Position numbers and translations under genes: made by a program. From Croceitalea sp947503285 (lineage in GTDB: Bacteria > Bacteroidota > Bacteroidia > Flavobacteriales > Flavobacteriaceae), in the NCBI RefSeq assembly GCF_036985505.1, contig NZ_BTGQ01000001.1:806001-870000 (forward strand): DNA of 64,000 nucleotides. The letters are read 5' to 3'. Below, one piece after another: positions 8,204-17,331 of the stretch. The notes beneath the pieces are model-generated. The model was not told the DNA's origin and ran no database searches. It saw nothing but the letters and a program-made list of their open reading frames with translations. Position 1 is the first letter of the stretch; each line of letters opens with the position of its first letter.

Positions 8204-10638
8204 TAGTCTTCTGCTTTTCGCTTTGTTCCAATGAAGGAAAAAACCATTCCTGCCAAAATCAATAATCCCAATAAAACAGAACTGGCCAAGGTAATGGTAC
8301 TCCCCGTTTTTACCACTTCAGGTTCAAAAGAAAAAACGATTTCGTGCTGACCCGCAGGAACCTTCATTCCCCGCAACGCATAATTCACCTCGTAATGTTG
8401 CACTTCATTACCATCAAGGGCCACTTTCCATCCCTTTGGATAGTACATTTCTGAAAAGACCGCAAAACCGTCCTTCGTATTGGTACTGGTATACTTCAAG
8501 AAATTTGGGCGATAATCCACTAAATCAATACGAGCCAAAGAATCAACCGTGAACGACATGTCAGTGATCCCAGGAAATTTGCGCCCGTTGATAACCGCCG
8601 AATTCTTGGTGTTCAAAGAATCCAAAGTTTTTATGGCCACGTCTTCACTATTTACGGTCTTGATTTGTTTCACGAACCAGGCATTACCGTTCGCATCAGG
8701 GTTTATGGCAGGAAAACTTGCCCCCTCTTCGTCTTGTTGAACAATGTACTTTACGTTCAACATGTTCAATACCTGCAGGTTATTCTGATACAAATGGAAT
8801 TCCACCAAATCTTGCATTTTTCTGGGTTTGGCGGCATGGTATCCTCCCAATGACTTATGGAAATAGGAATAGCGGGATCCGTTCAAGCCTTCCTGTGGAT
8901 CGAAAACCCGAAATATCGATTGGTCTTTTAAAATCGCTTGATCGACGGCCGTGGGTTGAAAAGGTTGTTCAACGGCACGTTGTCGCACAAAGTCTTCCCC
9001 ATTTACATATCGTAGGTTGACACCAACCAAATCAAGCACTATAAAGGTTCCGATTAAGATGGCAAAGAGGTTTTTTTTGATTTTATCCTTTAAAAATAGG
9101 AAGGTGATCAAACCAACCAACAAGACATATACTAATGAACGAATGGTATCACTGATGTAAACCGCTTCCCTATCGCGTTGAATCATCGCCATCAGTTCTT
9201 TTCCGAAATATTGTTCGTACCTGGCATCAGCAAGTCCCTCAAAATCAAAAAATCCTTTTATTAGAAAAATACCAATGGCCAGTCCGCCAGTTATCACTGC
9301 GCTCCATTTCAACGCTTGGAGTTTTTCTTTTCCAGCAACAGAAGATTTGAACAATTCTTTAAGACCTAATATGGCGAGAATGGGAACACATAATTCTAAA
9401 ATGACCTGAATCGATGACACCGCCCTAAATTTGTCATATAGCGGAAAATAATCGATCATGAGGTTGGTCAATATTGAAAAGTTCTTTCCCCATGAAAGCA
9501 GCAGTGAAAGAACGATACCGCCCAATAACCACCATTTTCGTTTCCCTTTTACTAAAAACAGGGACAGTACGAATAAAAAGAATATCACCGCACCAATATA
9601 GGCGGGACCTGCTACTATAGGTTGGTCACCCCAATACAAAGGCATACTTTCCGTAAATTCAAAGGCCCTACTGGGGGGGAGTCCCTGTCCGGTTAGGAAT
9701 TCATAGGCCTTTGAGTCTTTTCCTAATTTTTCACCGTTCGAACCGCCAAACATCCGTGGCACGAATAGATTCAATGATTCGGCTATACCATAGCTATACT
9801 GGGTGATATAATCCTTATCCAATCCGGTACTTACCTCTTTTGCCGAACCATCGGCATTAATGGTCAATTCTGATTTACCGCGCGTACTCCAATCGGCATA
9901 TTCCTTTGTCGCCAGCAATCCTGTAGCATTCGTGGCAATACCCAGTAGAACGGCGGCCAACAAAATACCGACCGAACTAAAAAAATGTCGTAATTGCTGT
10001 TTTTTGATCGCATTGACCAAATACACCATACCCAAAATCAGTACCAACAGCATAAAATAATAGGTCATTTGGTAATGATTGGCACTGATTTCCAATGCCA
10101 TGGCAATTGCGGTAAGTAAAAACCCTAGTACGTACTTTTTTCGAAAGACCAAAATAATCCCCCCCAATAGCATGGGTAAATAGCCCAAGGCATGTGCTTT
10201 GGCATTATGACCGACACCCAAGATGATGATGAGATAGGTAGAAAAACCAAAGGCCAATGCGCCCAATACGGCCAGACGATATTCGACTTTCATACATAAC
10301 ATGAGAATGTAGAAACCAACAAAGTACAAAAACAAATAGTCGGCCGGTCGTGGTAAAAACCGAATCAAACGGTCTAGTTTCTTCACATAATCATGGGGGT
10401 AATTGGCACCCAATTGGTAAGTAGGCATTCCGCCAAAGGCACTATTGGTCCAATACGACTCAATGCCCGTAGTCTCTTTATAGTCATTGCGCTCTTTGGC
10501 CATACCCTTGTATTGGGCAATATCGGATTGGTAAATGGCCTTACCCTGTAAGACCGGATAAAAATAAGCCAATGCAGCCACGATGAAGAAACCAATGATG
10601 ATTGCGTTTGTGAGAATTGCCTTTGCAGAAAGCTTCAT
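8203..10638 (-). CDS. YfhO-family membrane protein
   Basis: An 811-aa protein with about 12-13 transmembrane helices in the first 540 residues, an extracytoplasmic domain (about 545-770) and a final helix. It matches the YfhO family (PF09586), large GT-C-like membrane proteins in Firmicutes and Bacteroidota. Visible hallmarks are the conserved first periplasmic loop with QSDIAQYKGMAKERNDYK, then YWTNSAFGGMPTYQLG, and the late sentence MYYPKGWKVALDGNEVQHYEVNYALRG, which is typical for the family. YfhO in Bacillus is linked to lipoteichoic acid glycosylation; the substrate here is unknown. Its place upstream of GT4 and flippase genes supports a cell-surface glycan role. Confidence 0.88.
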   Translation of the reverse strand: MKLSAKAILTNAIIIGFFIVAALAYFYPVLQGKAIYQSDIAQYKGMAKERNDYKETTGIESYWTNSAFGGMPTYQLGANYPHDYVKKLDRLIRFLPRPADYLFLYFVGFYILMLCMKVEYRLAVLGALAFGFSTYLIIILGVGHNAKAHALGYLPMLLGGIILVFRKKYVLGFLLTAIAMALEISANHYQMTYYFMLLVLILGMVYLVNAIKKQQLRHFFSSVGILLAAVLLGIATNATGLLATKEYADWSTRGKSELTINADGSAKEVSTGLDKDYITQYSYGIAESLNLFVPRMFGGSNGEKLGKDSKAYEFLTGQGLPPSRAFEFTESMPLYWGDQPIVAGPAYIGAVIFFLFVLSLFLVKGKRKWWLLGGIVLSLLLSWGKNFSILTNLMIDYFPLYDKFRAVSSIQVILELCVPILAILGLKELFKSSVAGKEKLQALKWSAVITGGLAIGIFLIKGFFDFEGLADARYEQYFGKELMAMIQRDREAVYISDTIRSLVYVLLVGLITFLFLKDKIKKNLFAILIGTFIVLDLVGVNLRYVNGEDFVRQRAVEQPFQPTAVDQAILKDQSIFRVFDPQEGLNGSRYSYFHKSLGGYHAAKPRKMQDLVEFHLYQNNLQVLNMLNVKYIVQQDEEGASFPAINPDANGNAWFVKQIKTVNSEDVAIKTLDSLNTKNSAVINGRKFPGITDMSFTVDSLARIDLVDYRPNFLKYTSTNTKDGFAVFSEMYYPKGWKVALDGNEVQHYEVNYALRGMKVPAGQHEIVFSFEPEVVKTGSTITLASSVLLGLLILAGMVFSFIGTKRKAED

Positions 10639-10662
10639 GAATATCTATTGAAAGCCTAAAGA

Positions 10663-10923
10663 TCAGTCAATTTCTTCAAAATCTATATATTCTCCAACTT
10701 TTTTTGAGGGATTGGATTTTCGAAAAGGTCGTTTATTGACCGTGGTCTGTCCTTCTTTTGTGGTATTTTGATTGAAATCTTCGTAGTTACCGAACTGCTG
10801 ACCAAACTTTTCTTGGGTCTTCTTAGCTGCATAATGCAGTAATCTAGGGGCCAGCCATTTTAAAAGTAATTTAATACCATAGTATACGAATATGAGTATT
10901 AAAATCGTTTGTAATAAAACCAT
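10663..10923 (-). CDS. DUF4834-family small membrane protein
   Basis: I start this 86-aa protein at the ATG at 10923 because it puts one N-terminal helix (LLQTILILIFVYYGIKLLLKW) at the beginning, as in DUF4834 proteins, whereas an upstream ATG at 10986 adds an unlikely polar leader. After the helix come a basic region and KTQEKFGQQFGNYEDF, then an acidic end GEYIDFEEID that is the conserved family ending. Function is unknown. It lies 24 bp upstream of the YfhO gene on the same strand and is probably co-transcribed. Confidence 0.75.
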   Translation of the reverse strand: MVLLQTILILIFVYYGIKLLLKWLAPRLLHYAAKKTQEKFGQQFGNYEDFNQNTTKEGQTTVNKRPFRKSNPSKKVGEYIDFEEID

Positions 10924-11008
10924 CTTGCTGTTTGCTATTGATTCAAAATTACACTGTAAGTCCCATATTCTTTTAATAAGTTTCATAAAATAGTATTAAA
11001 ATCAGTCC

Positions 11009-11989
11009 ATGGCGCGTATTATCCGAATTCTTTTTTTGACAATTTTTGTTCCCTCAATGGTAATGGCACAGTATACCGATGTCATCAATTCGAATCGACC
11101 GGGACAATCGGTCAGCGCCTACGCCGTAGGAAAAAATGTGGTACAAGCAGAGTTCGGAATATTATATGAACAACGAGACCGTAGTGATTTGAATACCGAA
11201 TCGAGTATTCTTGGTAGCGATCTTTCGTTACGTTATGGTTTTTTATTTGAAAATCTAGAAATCAATTATGAGGGTACGTTCATCAATCAAAATATCAATT
11301 TCAACAATTTCAACTTAGAGGAAACCCGTACCGATTTTACTAGAAATCGATTGGGTATCAAGTATTTGGTATTTGACCCTTTTAAAAATCCTGAAGCGAA
11401 CAAACCCAATCTGTACAGCTGGCGAGCCAACCATAAGTTTCAGTTCAAAAACCTATTACCCGCGATTTCATTGTATGGTGGGACTACTTTTAATTTAGGG
11501 GACAATCCCTTTTTTCGTGAGGATGCGACCCTTTCATACCGAGGTATGATTGCCACCCAGAGTCGATTGACCCCAAGATGGGTATTGATCACCAATATTG
11601 CCTATGATCGTATTACGACCGATTTTCCCGAGTTGAGTTATATAATTTCACTATCACACGCGTTCAGAAATCCGAAATGGAGTGTTTTTGGGGAACACCA
11701 AGGGATCAATAGCGACCGCTTCTCTGATTCTTTGATTCGAGGTGGTATCGCCCATTTATTCAGCCCTAATTTTCAGGCAGACCTAAGCGCAGGGGCCAGT
11801 TTCAAGAATACTCCCTCCCGATTTTTCATCACGACCGGACTATCGTATCGATTGGATTTTCATAAAGACCAGCTTATCCCTATCGAAGACCAAAAAAGTG
11901 TTGGTAAAATCAAGAAAAGTGATATGAAAAAGAAAAAGCCGAAGAAAAAGAAAAAACGAGGCAAAAAGAAAGATAAAATCGATTTCTAA
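11009..11989 (+). CDS. Outer-membrane transporter-like beta-barrel protein
   Basis: 326 aa with a signal peptide ending in VMAQ. The mature chain is rich in alternating aromatic strands (FENLEINYEGTF, FITTGLSYRLDF) and opens with YTDVINSNRPGQSVSAYAVGKNVVQAE, as in the transporter family Phenol_MetA_deg/PF13557-like beta-barrels of Flavobacteria. The last 25 residues are an unusual lysine-rich tail (MKKKKPKKKKKRGKKK), following the last predicted strand. Exported barrel is likely; the cargo is unknown. It is divergent from DUF4834 with about 85 bp between starts. Confidence 0.7.
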   Translation: MARIIRILFLTIFVPSMVMAQYTDVINSNRPGQSVSAYAVGKNVVQAEFGILYEQRDRSDLNTESSILGSDLSLRYGFLFENLEINYEGTFINQNINFNNFNLEETRTDFTRNRLGIKYLVFDPFKNPEANKPNLYSWRANHKFQFKNLLPAISLYGGTTFNLGDNPFFREDATLSYRGMIATQSRLTPRWVLITNIAYDRITTDFPELSYIISLSHAFRNPKWSVFGEHQGINSDRFSDSLIRGGIAHLFSPNFQADLSAGASFKNTPSRFFITTGLSYRLDFHKDQLIPIEDQKSVGKIKKSDMKKKKPKKKKKRGKKKDKIDF

Positions 11990-12041
11990 GTTTTTCTACC
12001 GCTTAGAATATTGCTAATATTGACCAACCAAAATACGGGCA

Positions 12042-13160
12042 ATGGTCACAGTAAAAGAAGCTACTTCAAAAAAGGATTTAAAGGCGTTCGTCAAATTTCC
12101 CTTTACACTTTATAAAAACAACGACTACTGGGTACCCCCTATTATCAAAGATGAACTTGAGACCTTTGATAAAGATAAAAATCCCGCCTTTAAGACCGCA
12201 GAGGCCCGTTTTTTCTTAGCGGTAAAAAATGGAGAAATCGTTGGCCGTGTCGCAGCCATTGTCAATTGGATCGAGGTAAAGGAGCAGAAACTCAAGAAAA
12301 TGCGCTTCGGTTGGTTTGATTTTGTAGATGACATTGCCGTATCACAAGCCCTATTGGATAAAGTAGAGGAAATCGGCAAAACGCATGATTTGGAATATAT
12401 GGAAGGCCCCGTGGGGTTCTCAAACCTCGATAAGGTCGGGGTACTTATCGAAGGCTTTGACCACATTGGTACCATGATTACCTGGTACAACCATCCATAT
12501 TACCAGAAACACTTTGAGCACCATGGTTTTGTCAAGGAAAAAGAATATTTAGAGAATAAGTTCAAGGCAGCAGCGGCCGATCCCAAACTTTTTGCCAAGG
12601 CAAATATGCTTATCAAAAAACGATTTCAGCTTCGGGAAATGAATTTCACCGAAAGTGCGGAAATCATGCCCTATGTAGACCAGATGTTCGATCTTTTTAA
12701 CGAGAGTTATTCAAAATTGGCTTCTTTTGTAAAGATTACCGAAGTGCAAAAGGCCTATTTTAAAAAGAAGTACATCAGTTTCATCAATCCGGAGTATATC
12801 AAGTTCGTAGTGGATAAAGACGATAAGCTTGTTGCCTTCGCGATTGTCATGCCCTCTTTTTCAAAAGCATTGCAAAAAGCCAAGGGCAAATTGTTTCCGT
12901 TTGGGGTGTTCCATCTATTACATGCCAAAAAACATAGCAAGGATGTTATTTTTTATTTGATCGGTATTCACCCTGATTATCAAAATAAAGGGGTCACGGC
13001 AATCATTTTCAACGAGTTCTACAAAACCTTTACCGAAAAAGGGATTATCAACTGCATTCGCACCCCAGAATTGGAAGAGAATACGGCCATACGCCAGATG
13101 TGGAAGCACTTTGATCCGGTAACCCATAAAAGAAGACGCACGTACCGCAGGGCGTTATAG
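12042..13160 (+). CDS. GNAT-fold protein, putative N-acetyltransferase
   Basis: 372 aa. The N-terminus carries a typical GNAT beginning: FVKFPFTLYKNNDYWVPPI, then AEARFFLAVKNGEIVGRVAAIVN. The C-terminal half contains FYLIGIHPDYQNKGVTAIIFNEFYKTF, which matches the acetyl-CoA binding motif A (Q-x-x-G-x). The middle phrase EGPVGFSNLDKVGVLIEGFD is conserved in a widespread Bacteroidota family of double-length GNAT proteins. The substrate is unknown. It is monocistronic as far as visible and marks the conserved left border of the AT-rich accessory stretch. Confidence 0.75.
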   Translation: MVTVKEATSKKDLKAFVKFPFTLYKNNDYWVPPIIKDELETFDKDKNPAFKTAEARFFLAVKNGEIVGRVAAIVNWIEVKEQKLKKMRFGWFDFVDDIAVSQALLDKVEEIGKTHDLEYMEGPVGFSNLDKVGVLIEGFDHIGTMITWYNHPYYQKHFEHHGFVKEKEYLENKFKAAAADPKLFAKANMLIKKRFQLREMNFTESAEIMPYVDQMFDLFNESYSKLASFVKITEVQKAYFKKKYISFINPEYIKFVVDKDDKLVAFAIVMPSFSKALQKAKGKLFPFGVFHLLHAKKHSKDVIFYLIGIHPDYQNKGVTAIIFNEFYKTFTEKGIINCIRTPELEENTAIRQMWKHFDPVTHKRRRTYRRAL

Positions 13161-13359
13161 CATTTGAAACCGTTTCTGTTTTTGCTATACGTATTTTGTA
13201 TCTCATTTTAATGATGATATATTTTTATATACCGATTACCTAAGTTTTAAAAGGTTGTTTTTCCGTATTGGCGTGGACTTCAGAGGGTTCTTACTATATT
13301 TAGATAAGTTAACGAGAACTACACCAATTTGTTTGTTGTATACAATTTTGACAAAACAA

Positions 13360-14070
13360 ATGAAAAGCTACATTTACATCTCTGAATCGAAATTAAAACA
13401 TCTTTTTCAACAATTACCTGATAATTTTAAAGGGATAGATGCTGAGATTAAAGCCAAATTTTTAGTTATCGAAGCAGCTATTAAAACTGGAAACATTGAA
13501 AATACTACGATTTCAATGCTTGATGAAGTAACAAAATATTTAGAGAAAAAAACTCAAATTGGAACAATAGAATATCCTGGTGAATGGGTAAAAGAAAAAG
13601 TAATTGTAAGGCCAATAAAGTCTTCTTTAAATCCTAGTCTATTTGGATTGGTAGGAAAATTACCTGAAATAGAACATTATTTTCTGCTAGGAGGTTCGAA
13701 AAGAAACGTAATTGGAAATTTAGAAAGTGGAGAATACTCTACCGCAAATTCATATTGGCCGTACTTGGTTGAAGCAATAGTAGAGAGTTATGAAAATATA
13801 GAAAAAAATAGTGGACATCTAATGAATGACAAAAGGTATAAGATTAATCATTCGAATATAGCTGCTGGAGTTAATGGTTCCGAATTAGCTAGTACCATTA
13901 GAGATTTCTACAGGATGGTTACTTATCCAGAATTTGAAGTGGAATTTTTAGGTAAACATTTAGCAACAGAATATTTTCAAGACTGGAGTATGGAAGCATA
14001 CAAAGAATTAGGAATTGAAAATCCGGATAAGAGCTCATTTTTCACGCCTCTATATGTACGATATTGCTAA
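13360..14070 (+). CDS. Hypothetical protein, possibly DUF7019-like
   Basis: A 236-aa cytoplasmic protein. I use the ATG at 13360, since the upstream frame has no sensible coding signal and the N-terminus MKSYIYISESKLKHLFQQLP then matches the short class of bacterial proteins beginning YIYxSxxKxxxL (DUF7019/SAVMC3_10250-type), an uncertain recall-based match. Other visible features are HYFLLGGSKRNVIGN, similar to the central GS-x-x-N element of that class, and a conserved-looking end. Its codons are AT-richer than those of its left neighbour. It is flanked by inverted 9-bp elements (gttgtatac at 13335, gtatacaac at 14077), which gives it the look of an inserted cassette. Function unknown. Confidence 0.5.
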   Translation: MKSYIYISESKLKHLFQQLPDNFKGIDAEIKAKFLVIEAAIKTGNIENTTISMLDEVTKYLEKKTQIGTIEYPGEWVKEKVIVRPIKSSLNPSLFGLVGKLPEIEHYFLLGGSKRNVIGNLESGEYSTANSYWPYLVEAIVESYENIEKNSGHLMNDKRYKINHSNIAAGVNGSELASTIRDFYRMVTYPEFEVEFLGKHLATEYFQDWSMEAYKELGIENPDKSSFFTPLYVRYC

Positions 14071-14231
14071 AAAACCGTATACAACATTGTATAAAAATAA
14101 TAGCAGTTTAACCGAAAAGTTAGTGTTTGTTAATACGCTACTATTCTTACACAAAGCCGTCGGCAATTAGAAAAACGAACCGTAACAATTTTAAGATAGA
14201 ATCGTCTTTCTCATACAATCAATCAAAATCA

Positions 14232-15716
14232 ATGATGCGAAGACTTATTCTAATTTCATTTCTATCACTTTTCACTTTACAATTAAATGCTCAAAACGAA
14301 CATCAAATTCAAATCAATTCGTTATTAGATATCTGCCATAAACGAGACATATTTAATGGTAATGCTTTGGTAATCAAAAAGGATAAAATCATTTACAGAG
14401 CCGAAAAAGGCTTTGTAGATGGTAATAAAACAAAACTGTTGACTAAAAATTCGCTATTTGATATTGGCTCAATTTCTAAAGAATTCAATGCTGTTGGAAT
14501 TATGATGCTTAAGGAGAAAGGACTACTTCAATTGGGTGATAAGCTGTCAAAATTTGGATTAGACCTGCCGGAATGGTCTAACAAAATCACCATTAAAAAC
14601 CTATTACAATATACCAGTGGCCTGCCTTCAATAGATTGGAAAAACACACATAGCGACAGTGATATATACAACAGTTTAAAAAACCTAAAAGCACTAGAAT
14701 TTGAACCAGGAACTGCTTACTCGTATAGCAATAACAATATATTTTTACAAAGGCGAATTATTGAAAAAGTAACAGGAAAAACATTTAATCAGTTTTTAGA
14801 ACAAGATATTTTTAAACCATTAAAAATCAAAAATTCAATTATAGACCATCAATACAATAACCCTCTTTTTGTAAGAGCATTTAATAGTAACGGTGTAAAT
14901 GATGAAAAGATGGAATTAAAGATGTCTGGTTCAGTATGTCCAACCATTGATGATCTAGCAACTTGGGTACATCATTTATTGTCAAATCAGTTAATCTCAA
15001 AAGAATCATTACACACACTTTTTGAAAGCTTCTCTAAGCAAAGTCAATCGGCTTTAGGCGAAGGTAAATTCACCGATAATGAGCTGAATAGTTATATACA
15101 TCACGGTTCTTCCCTTAATTATGAATCCATTGTTTTTTCTGATTTAAAGGAACAAACAACGATAATTTTAATGACCAATAATAAGAGTTTAAAAATATAC
15201 GAAATAGCCGAAGCGATTAGCCAAATCACTAAAAATGAAACCTATACCATTCCCCAAAAATCGGTGTATTTAACTATTCGTGAAAAAGCATATAAAAATG
15301 TTGATGATGGGATTGCGTATTACAAAAAATTAAAGCAATCGGATTTTGATACCTATAATTTTTCAAACCAATGGGAATTAGCCCGTTTGTCTTATAAATT
15401 GTTTGAGAAAAATAAAAATATACAGGCTATAAAAATACTCAAACTATTAGTATCTGAATTACCAAATAAATCAGAAGAAACACTTGAATATTTAGGCGCA
15501 AGAATTTTGAGTGAAAATCAGATTTACAAATCAATTTCCGTATACCAACTTTTAACAGAAAAGTTTCCGTCAGAAAAATCATATAATGGATTAGGGGAAG
15601 CGTATTACAACAACAAACAATATGATTTAGCAATGGAGAATTACAAAAAATCTTTAGAACTAAACCCAGAAAATGAAAATTCTAAAGCAATGATTGAGAA
15701 GATAAAAACGAAATAA
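14232..15716 (+). CDS. Exported serine hydrolase (beta-lactamase family) with TPRs
   Basis: 494 aa from the ATG at 14232, which gives the signal peptide MMRRLILISFLSLFTLQLNAQ; the frame upstream is open but poor. The class C beta-lactamase/penicillin-binding fold shows SISK (S80, K83; nucleophile and general base), YSN (Y165-N167) and HHG (about 290-292), so all three active-site motifs are present. Residues about 375-494 carry TPR helices (SYNGLGEAYYNNKQYDLAMENYKKSLELNPENE). Such enzymes act in the periplasm as esterases, peptidases or D-aminopeptidases; the substrate is open. AT-rich codon use like its left neighbour suggests a shared accessory origin. Confidence 0.8.
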   Translation: MMRRLILISFLSLFTLQLNAQNEHQIQINSLLDICHKRDIFNGNALVIKKDKIIYRAEKGFVDGNKTKLLTKNSLFDIGSISKEFNAVGIMMLKEKGLLQLGDKLSKFGLDLPEWSNKITIKNLLQYTSGLPSIDWKNTHSDSDIYNSLKNLKALEFEPGTAYSYSNNNIFLQRRIIEKVTGKTFNQFLEQDIFKPLKIKNSIIDHQYNNPLFVRAFNSNGVNDEKMELKMSGSVCPTIDDLATWVHHLLSNQLISKESLHTLFESFSKQSQSALGEGKFTDNELNSYIHHGSSLNYESIVFSDLKEQTTIILMTNNKSLKIYEIAEAISQITKNETYTIPQKSVYLTIREKAYKNVDDGIAYYKKLKQSDFDTYNFSNQWELARLSYKLFEKNKNIQAIKILKLLVSELPNKSEETLEYLGARILSENQIYKSISVYQLLTEKFPSEKSYNGLGEAYYNNKQYDLAMENYKKSLELNPENENSKAMIEKIKTK

Positions 15717-15752
15717 CTGACTACAACAAAGAACTGAGTAAAAAAAGTTCTT

Positions 15753-16010
15753 TTAGTTCAATTTCGAGGCGTGACTTTCATCATAGGGCTGGCCTTATTT
15801 TACAATGGCAAACGCTTGTTTCAATAGTCTGCTCAACATCGCAATCAATATCAGTTTCTTGCTTTTCATCTTTTGCCGTTGTCCATTCATAAATTTCCCT
15901 ACACCATCATATCGCTCATGGTTTTCTTATATTTCAGTAAAATTTGCCACTAGCGCTCAAACCCGTACACTGCTTTGCAGCTGTCCTACGCCAGGTAAAG
16001 CTGTGTTCTC
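15753..16010 (-). pseudogene. IS110-family transposase remnant (C-terminal part)
   Basis: On the minus strand, pieces in broken frames resemble the C-terminal transposase_20 part of IS110/IS1111 elements: TALPGVGQL, then a tyrosine/histidine-rich stretch, then KKLILIAMLSRLLKQAFAIVK, an in-frame stop, and GQPYDESHASKLN. The KLLKQAFAIVK...YDE..SKLN ending is typical of IS110 transposases of Bacteroidota. Several stops and a large internal deletion show it is dead. No terminal inverted repeats are expected for this family. Identification rests on short motifs, so it is moderately sure. Confidence 0.6.
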
Positions 16011-16030
16011 TATGTAAACCAAGATAACCA

Positions 16031-16786
16031 ATGATAAAATTCTTTAGAAAATTTAGACAAAACTTACTTGTACAAAACAAGTTTAAAAAGTACTTGATTT
16101 ATGCATTCGGGGAAATAACGCTGGTTGTCGTTGGAATTTTAATCGCATTGCAAATTAACAACTGGAATGAAAGGGAACAGTTGAAAAATACCGAGTTAAA
16201 AACACTAAAAAGTTTAAATGAGTCAATTAAAATCAATCTAGATGAGCTAAACCATATTCTTAATGCCCAAATAAATAGAAATAGAAGTCTGCAAGAAGTT
16301 CTATTTGTTGATGTATCGAACCGACCGCTTGTCTACCTAGATTCATTGATAACGGAAAATGTTGAAAACTACACATTTGATCCTTCCACGGGTATATACA
16401 ATTCCATAATAAATTCAGGTAAAATTGAAATTATAACAAATGATTCTTTAAAGAATAGAATTTCGAAGCTTTATGATAGTGTATCGGATTACCAAGAAAG
16501 CGAAGACGAAATGACCGAGTTCACAAAGGTACACTTAGAGGAAAGTTTTATTGCTAATCTAAATATTAATCCAAAAGTTTTAGCCAAACTTAGGAAACGA
16601 ACCGAAGAAGAAAAACAAAACGACAAAGCCCTTTATATAAAAACCTTTAACTCGCAAAAGCTTAAGAATATGTATATTTTACTTCTTAAGAAGATGGGTA
16701 AAGTTATCGCAAAAGGCCAGAATCTGGAGTCGGAATATCGGATTTTGATATCTGATTTGGAGAATGAAATCGAAAGAAAAGAATGA
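16031..16786 (+). CDS. DUF6090-family membrane protein
   Basis: 251 aa. The N-terminus MIKFFRKFRQNLL, then KFKKYLIYAFGEITLVVVGILIALQINNWNE, is the hallmark of DUF6090, a family abundant in marine Flavobacteria, often in several copies. It has one transmembrane helix at about residues 27-45 and a helical, charged extracytoplasmic region (about 46-251) with coiled-coil tendency. Function is unknown. It follows the IS110 remnant by about 20 bp and is probably transcribed alone. Confidence 0.8.
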   Translation: MIKFFRKFRQNLLVQNKFKKYLIYAFGEITLVVVGILIALQINNWNEREQLKNTELKTLKSLNESIKINLDELNHILNAQINRNRSLQEVLFVDVSNRPLVYLDSLITENVENYTFDPSTGIYNSIINSGKIEIITNDSLKNRISKLYDSVSDYQESEDEMTEFTKVHLEESFIANLNINPKVLAKLRKRTEEEKQNDKALYIKTFNSQKLKNMYILLLKKMGKVIAKGQNLESEYRILISDLENEIERKE

Positions 16787-17331
16787 TAAAGTACAGCAAG
16801 ATGTAACCTTCCTTGTTTTTCGAGCAAATTAAACATCTATGAATTAGCCATACCTAAAGAGTCCACGATTTCTTGCCAAATGAATAATTTCAATAAATCG
16901 TTGAAATACGTATAGAAGTTAACCAAACAACAAACGAAACTATTAACTTAAGGGCTTCACGGTTAAATCACTTAATTGCAACAAATCAGAGATTTATGTA
17001 AAAGGCTTTAAACAATATTTATAGGTATTCGTTGAACACACCTGGGTACTTTTTTATTTGCTTATATACCGGTCAAGATAGTTCTGACAATGCCGCTAAC
17101 CTCTACTAGGATTGGAAAAAATTGAAATACGAACGTTACAAAACGCAGACAAATCGAAATTTACAAGAATTGTCAAGAACAATAACATTTTGGGCAAAAA
17201 TCACTTTCATAGGTTATGGGATAACCCCATCCCTAAAAACAAGTTTCAATTTTTTCTTGGTCACAGTACAGCAGTTATTCAAGGGAATGACTAAGTAGAA
17301 ATACAATTATGCTGTAGCATGTAAAAGTCGA
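16787..17331. other. Intergenic, nothing recognised
   Basis: A 545-bp AT-rich stretch between the DUF6090 gene and the alpha-oxoamine synthase. Two short overlapping open frames at 17100-17294 show no start context or family motif; they may be decayed coding sequence. No tRNA, terminator or repeat was seen. Confidence 0.5.

Noticed and set aside
15805..16017. Plus-strand open frame of 70 codons
   Set aside because: The minus strand of the same stretch holds recognisable IS110 transposase fragments.
17112..17294. Short plus-strand open frame of 60 codons beginning with TTG
   Set aside because: No family motif, no ATG, and a second overlapping frame is equally open; more likely decayed or non-coding.
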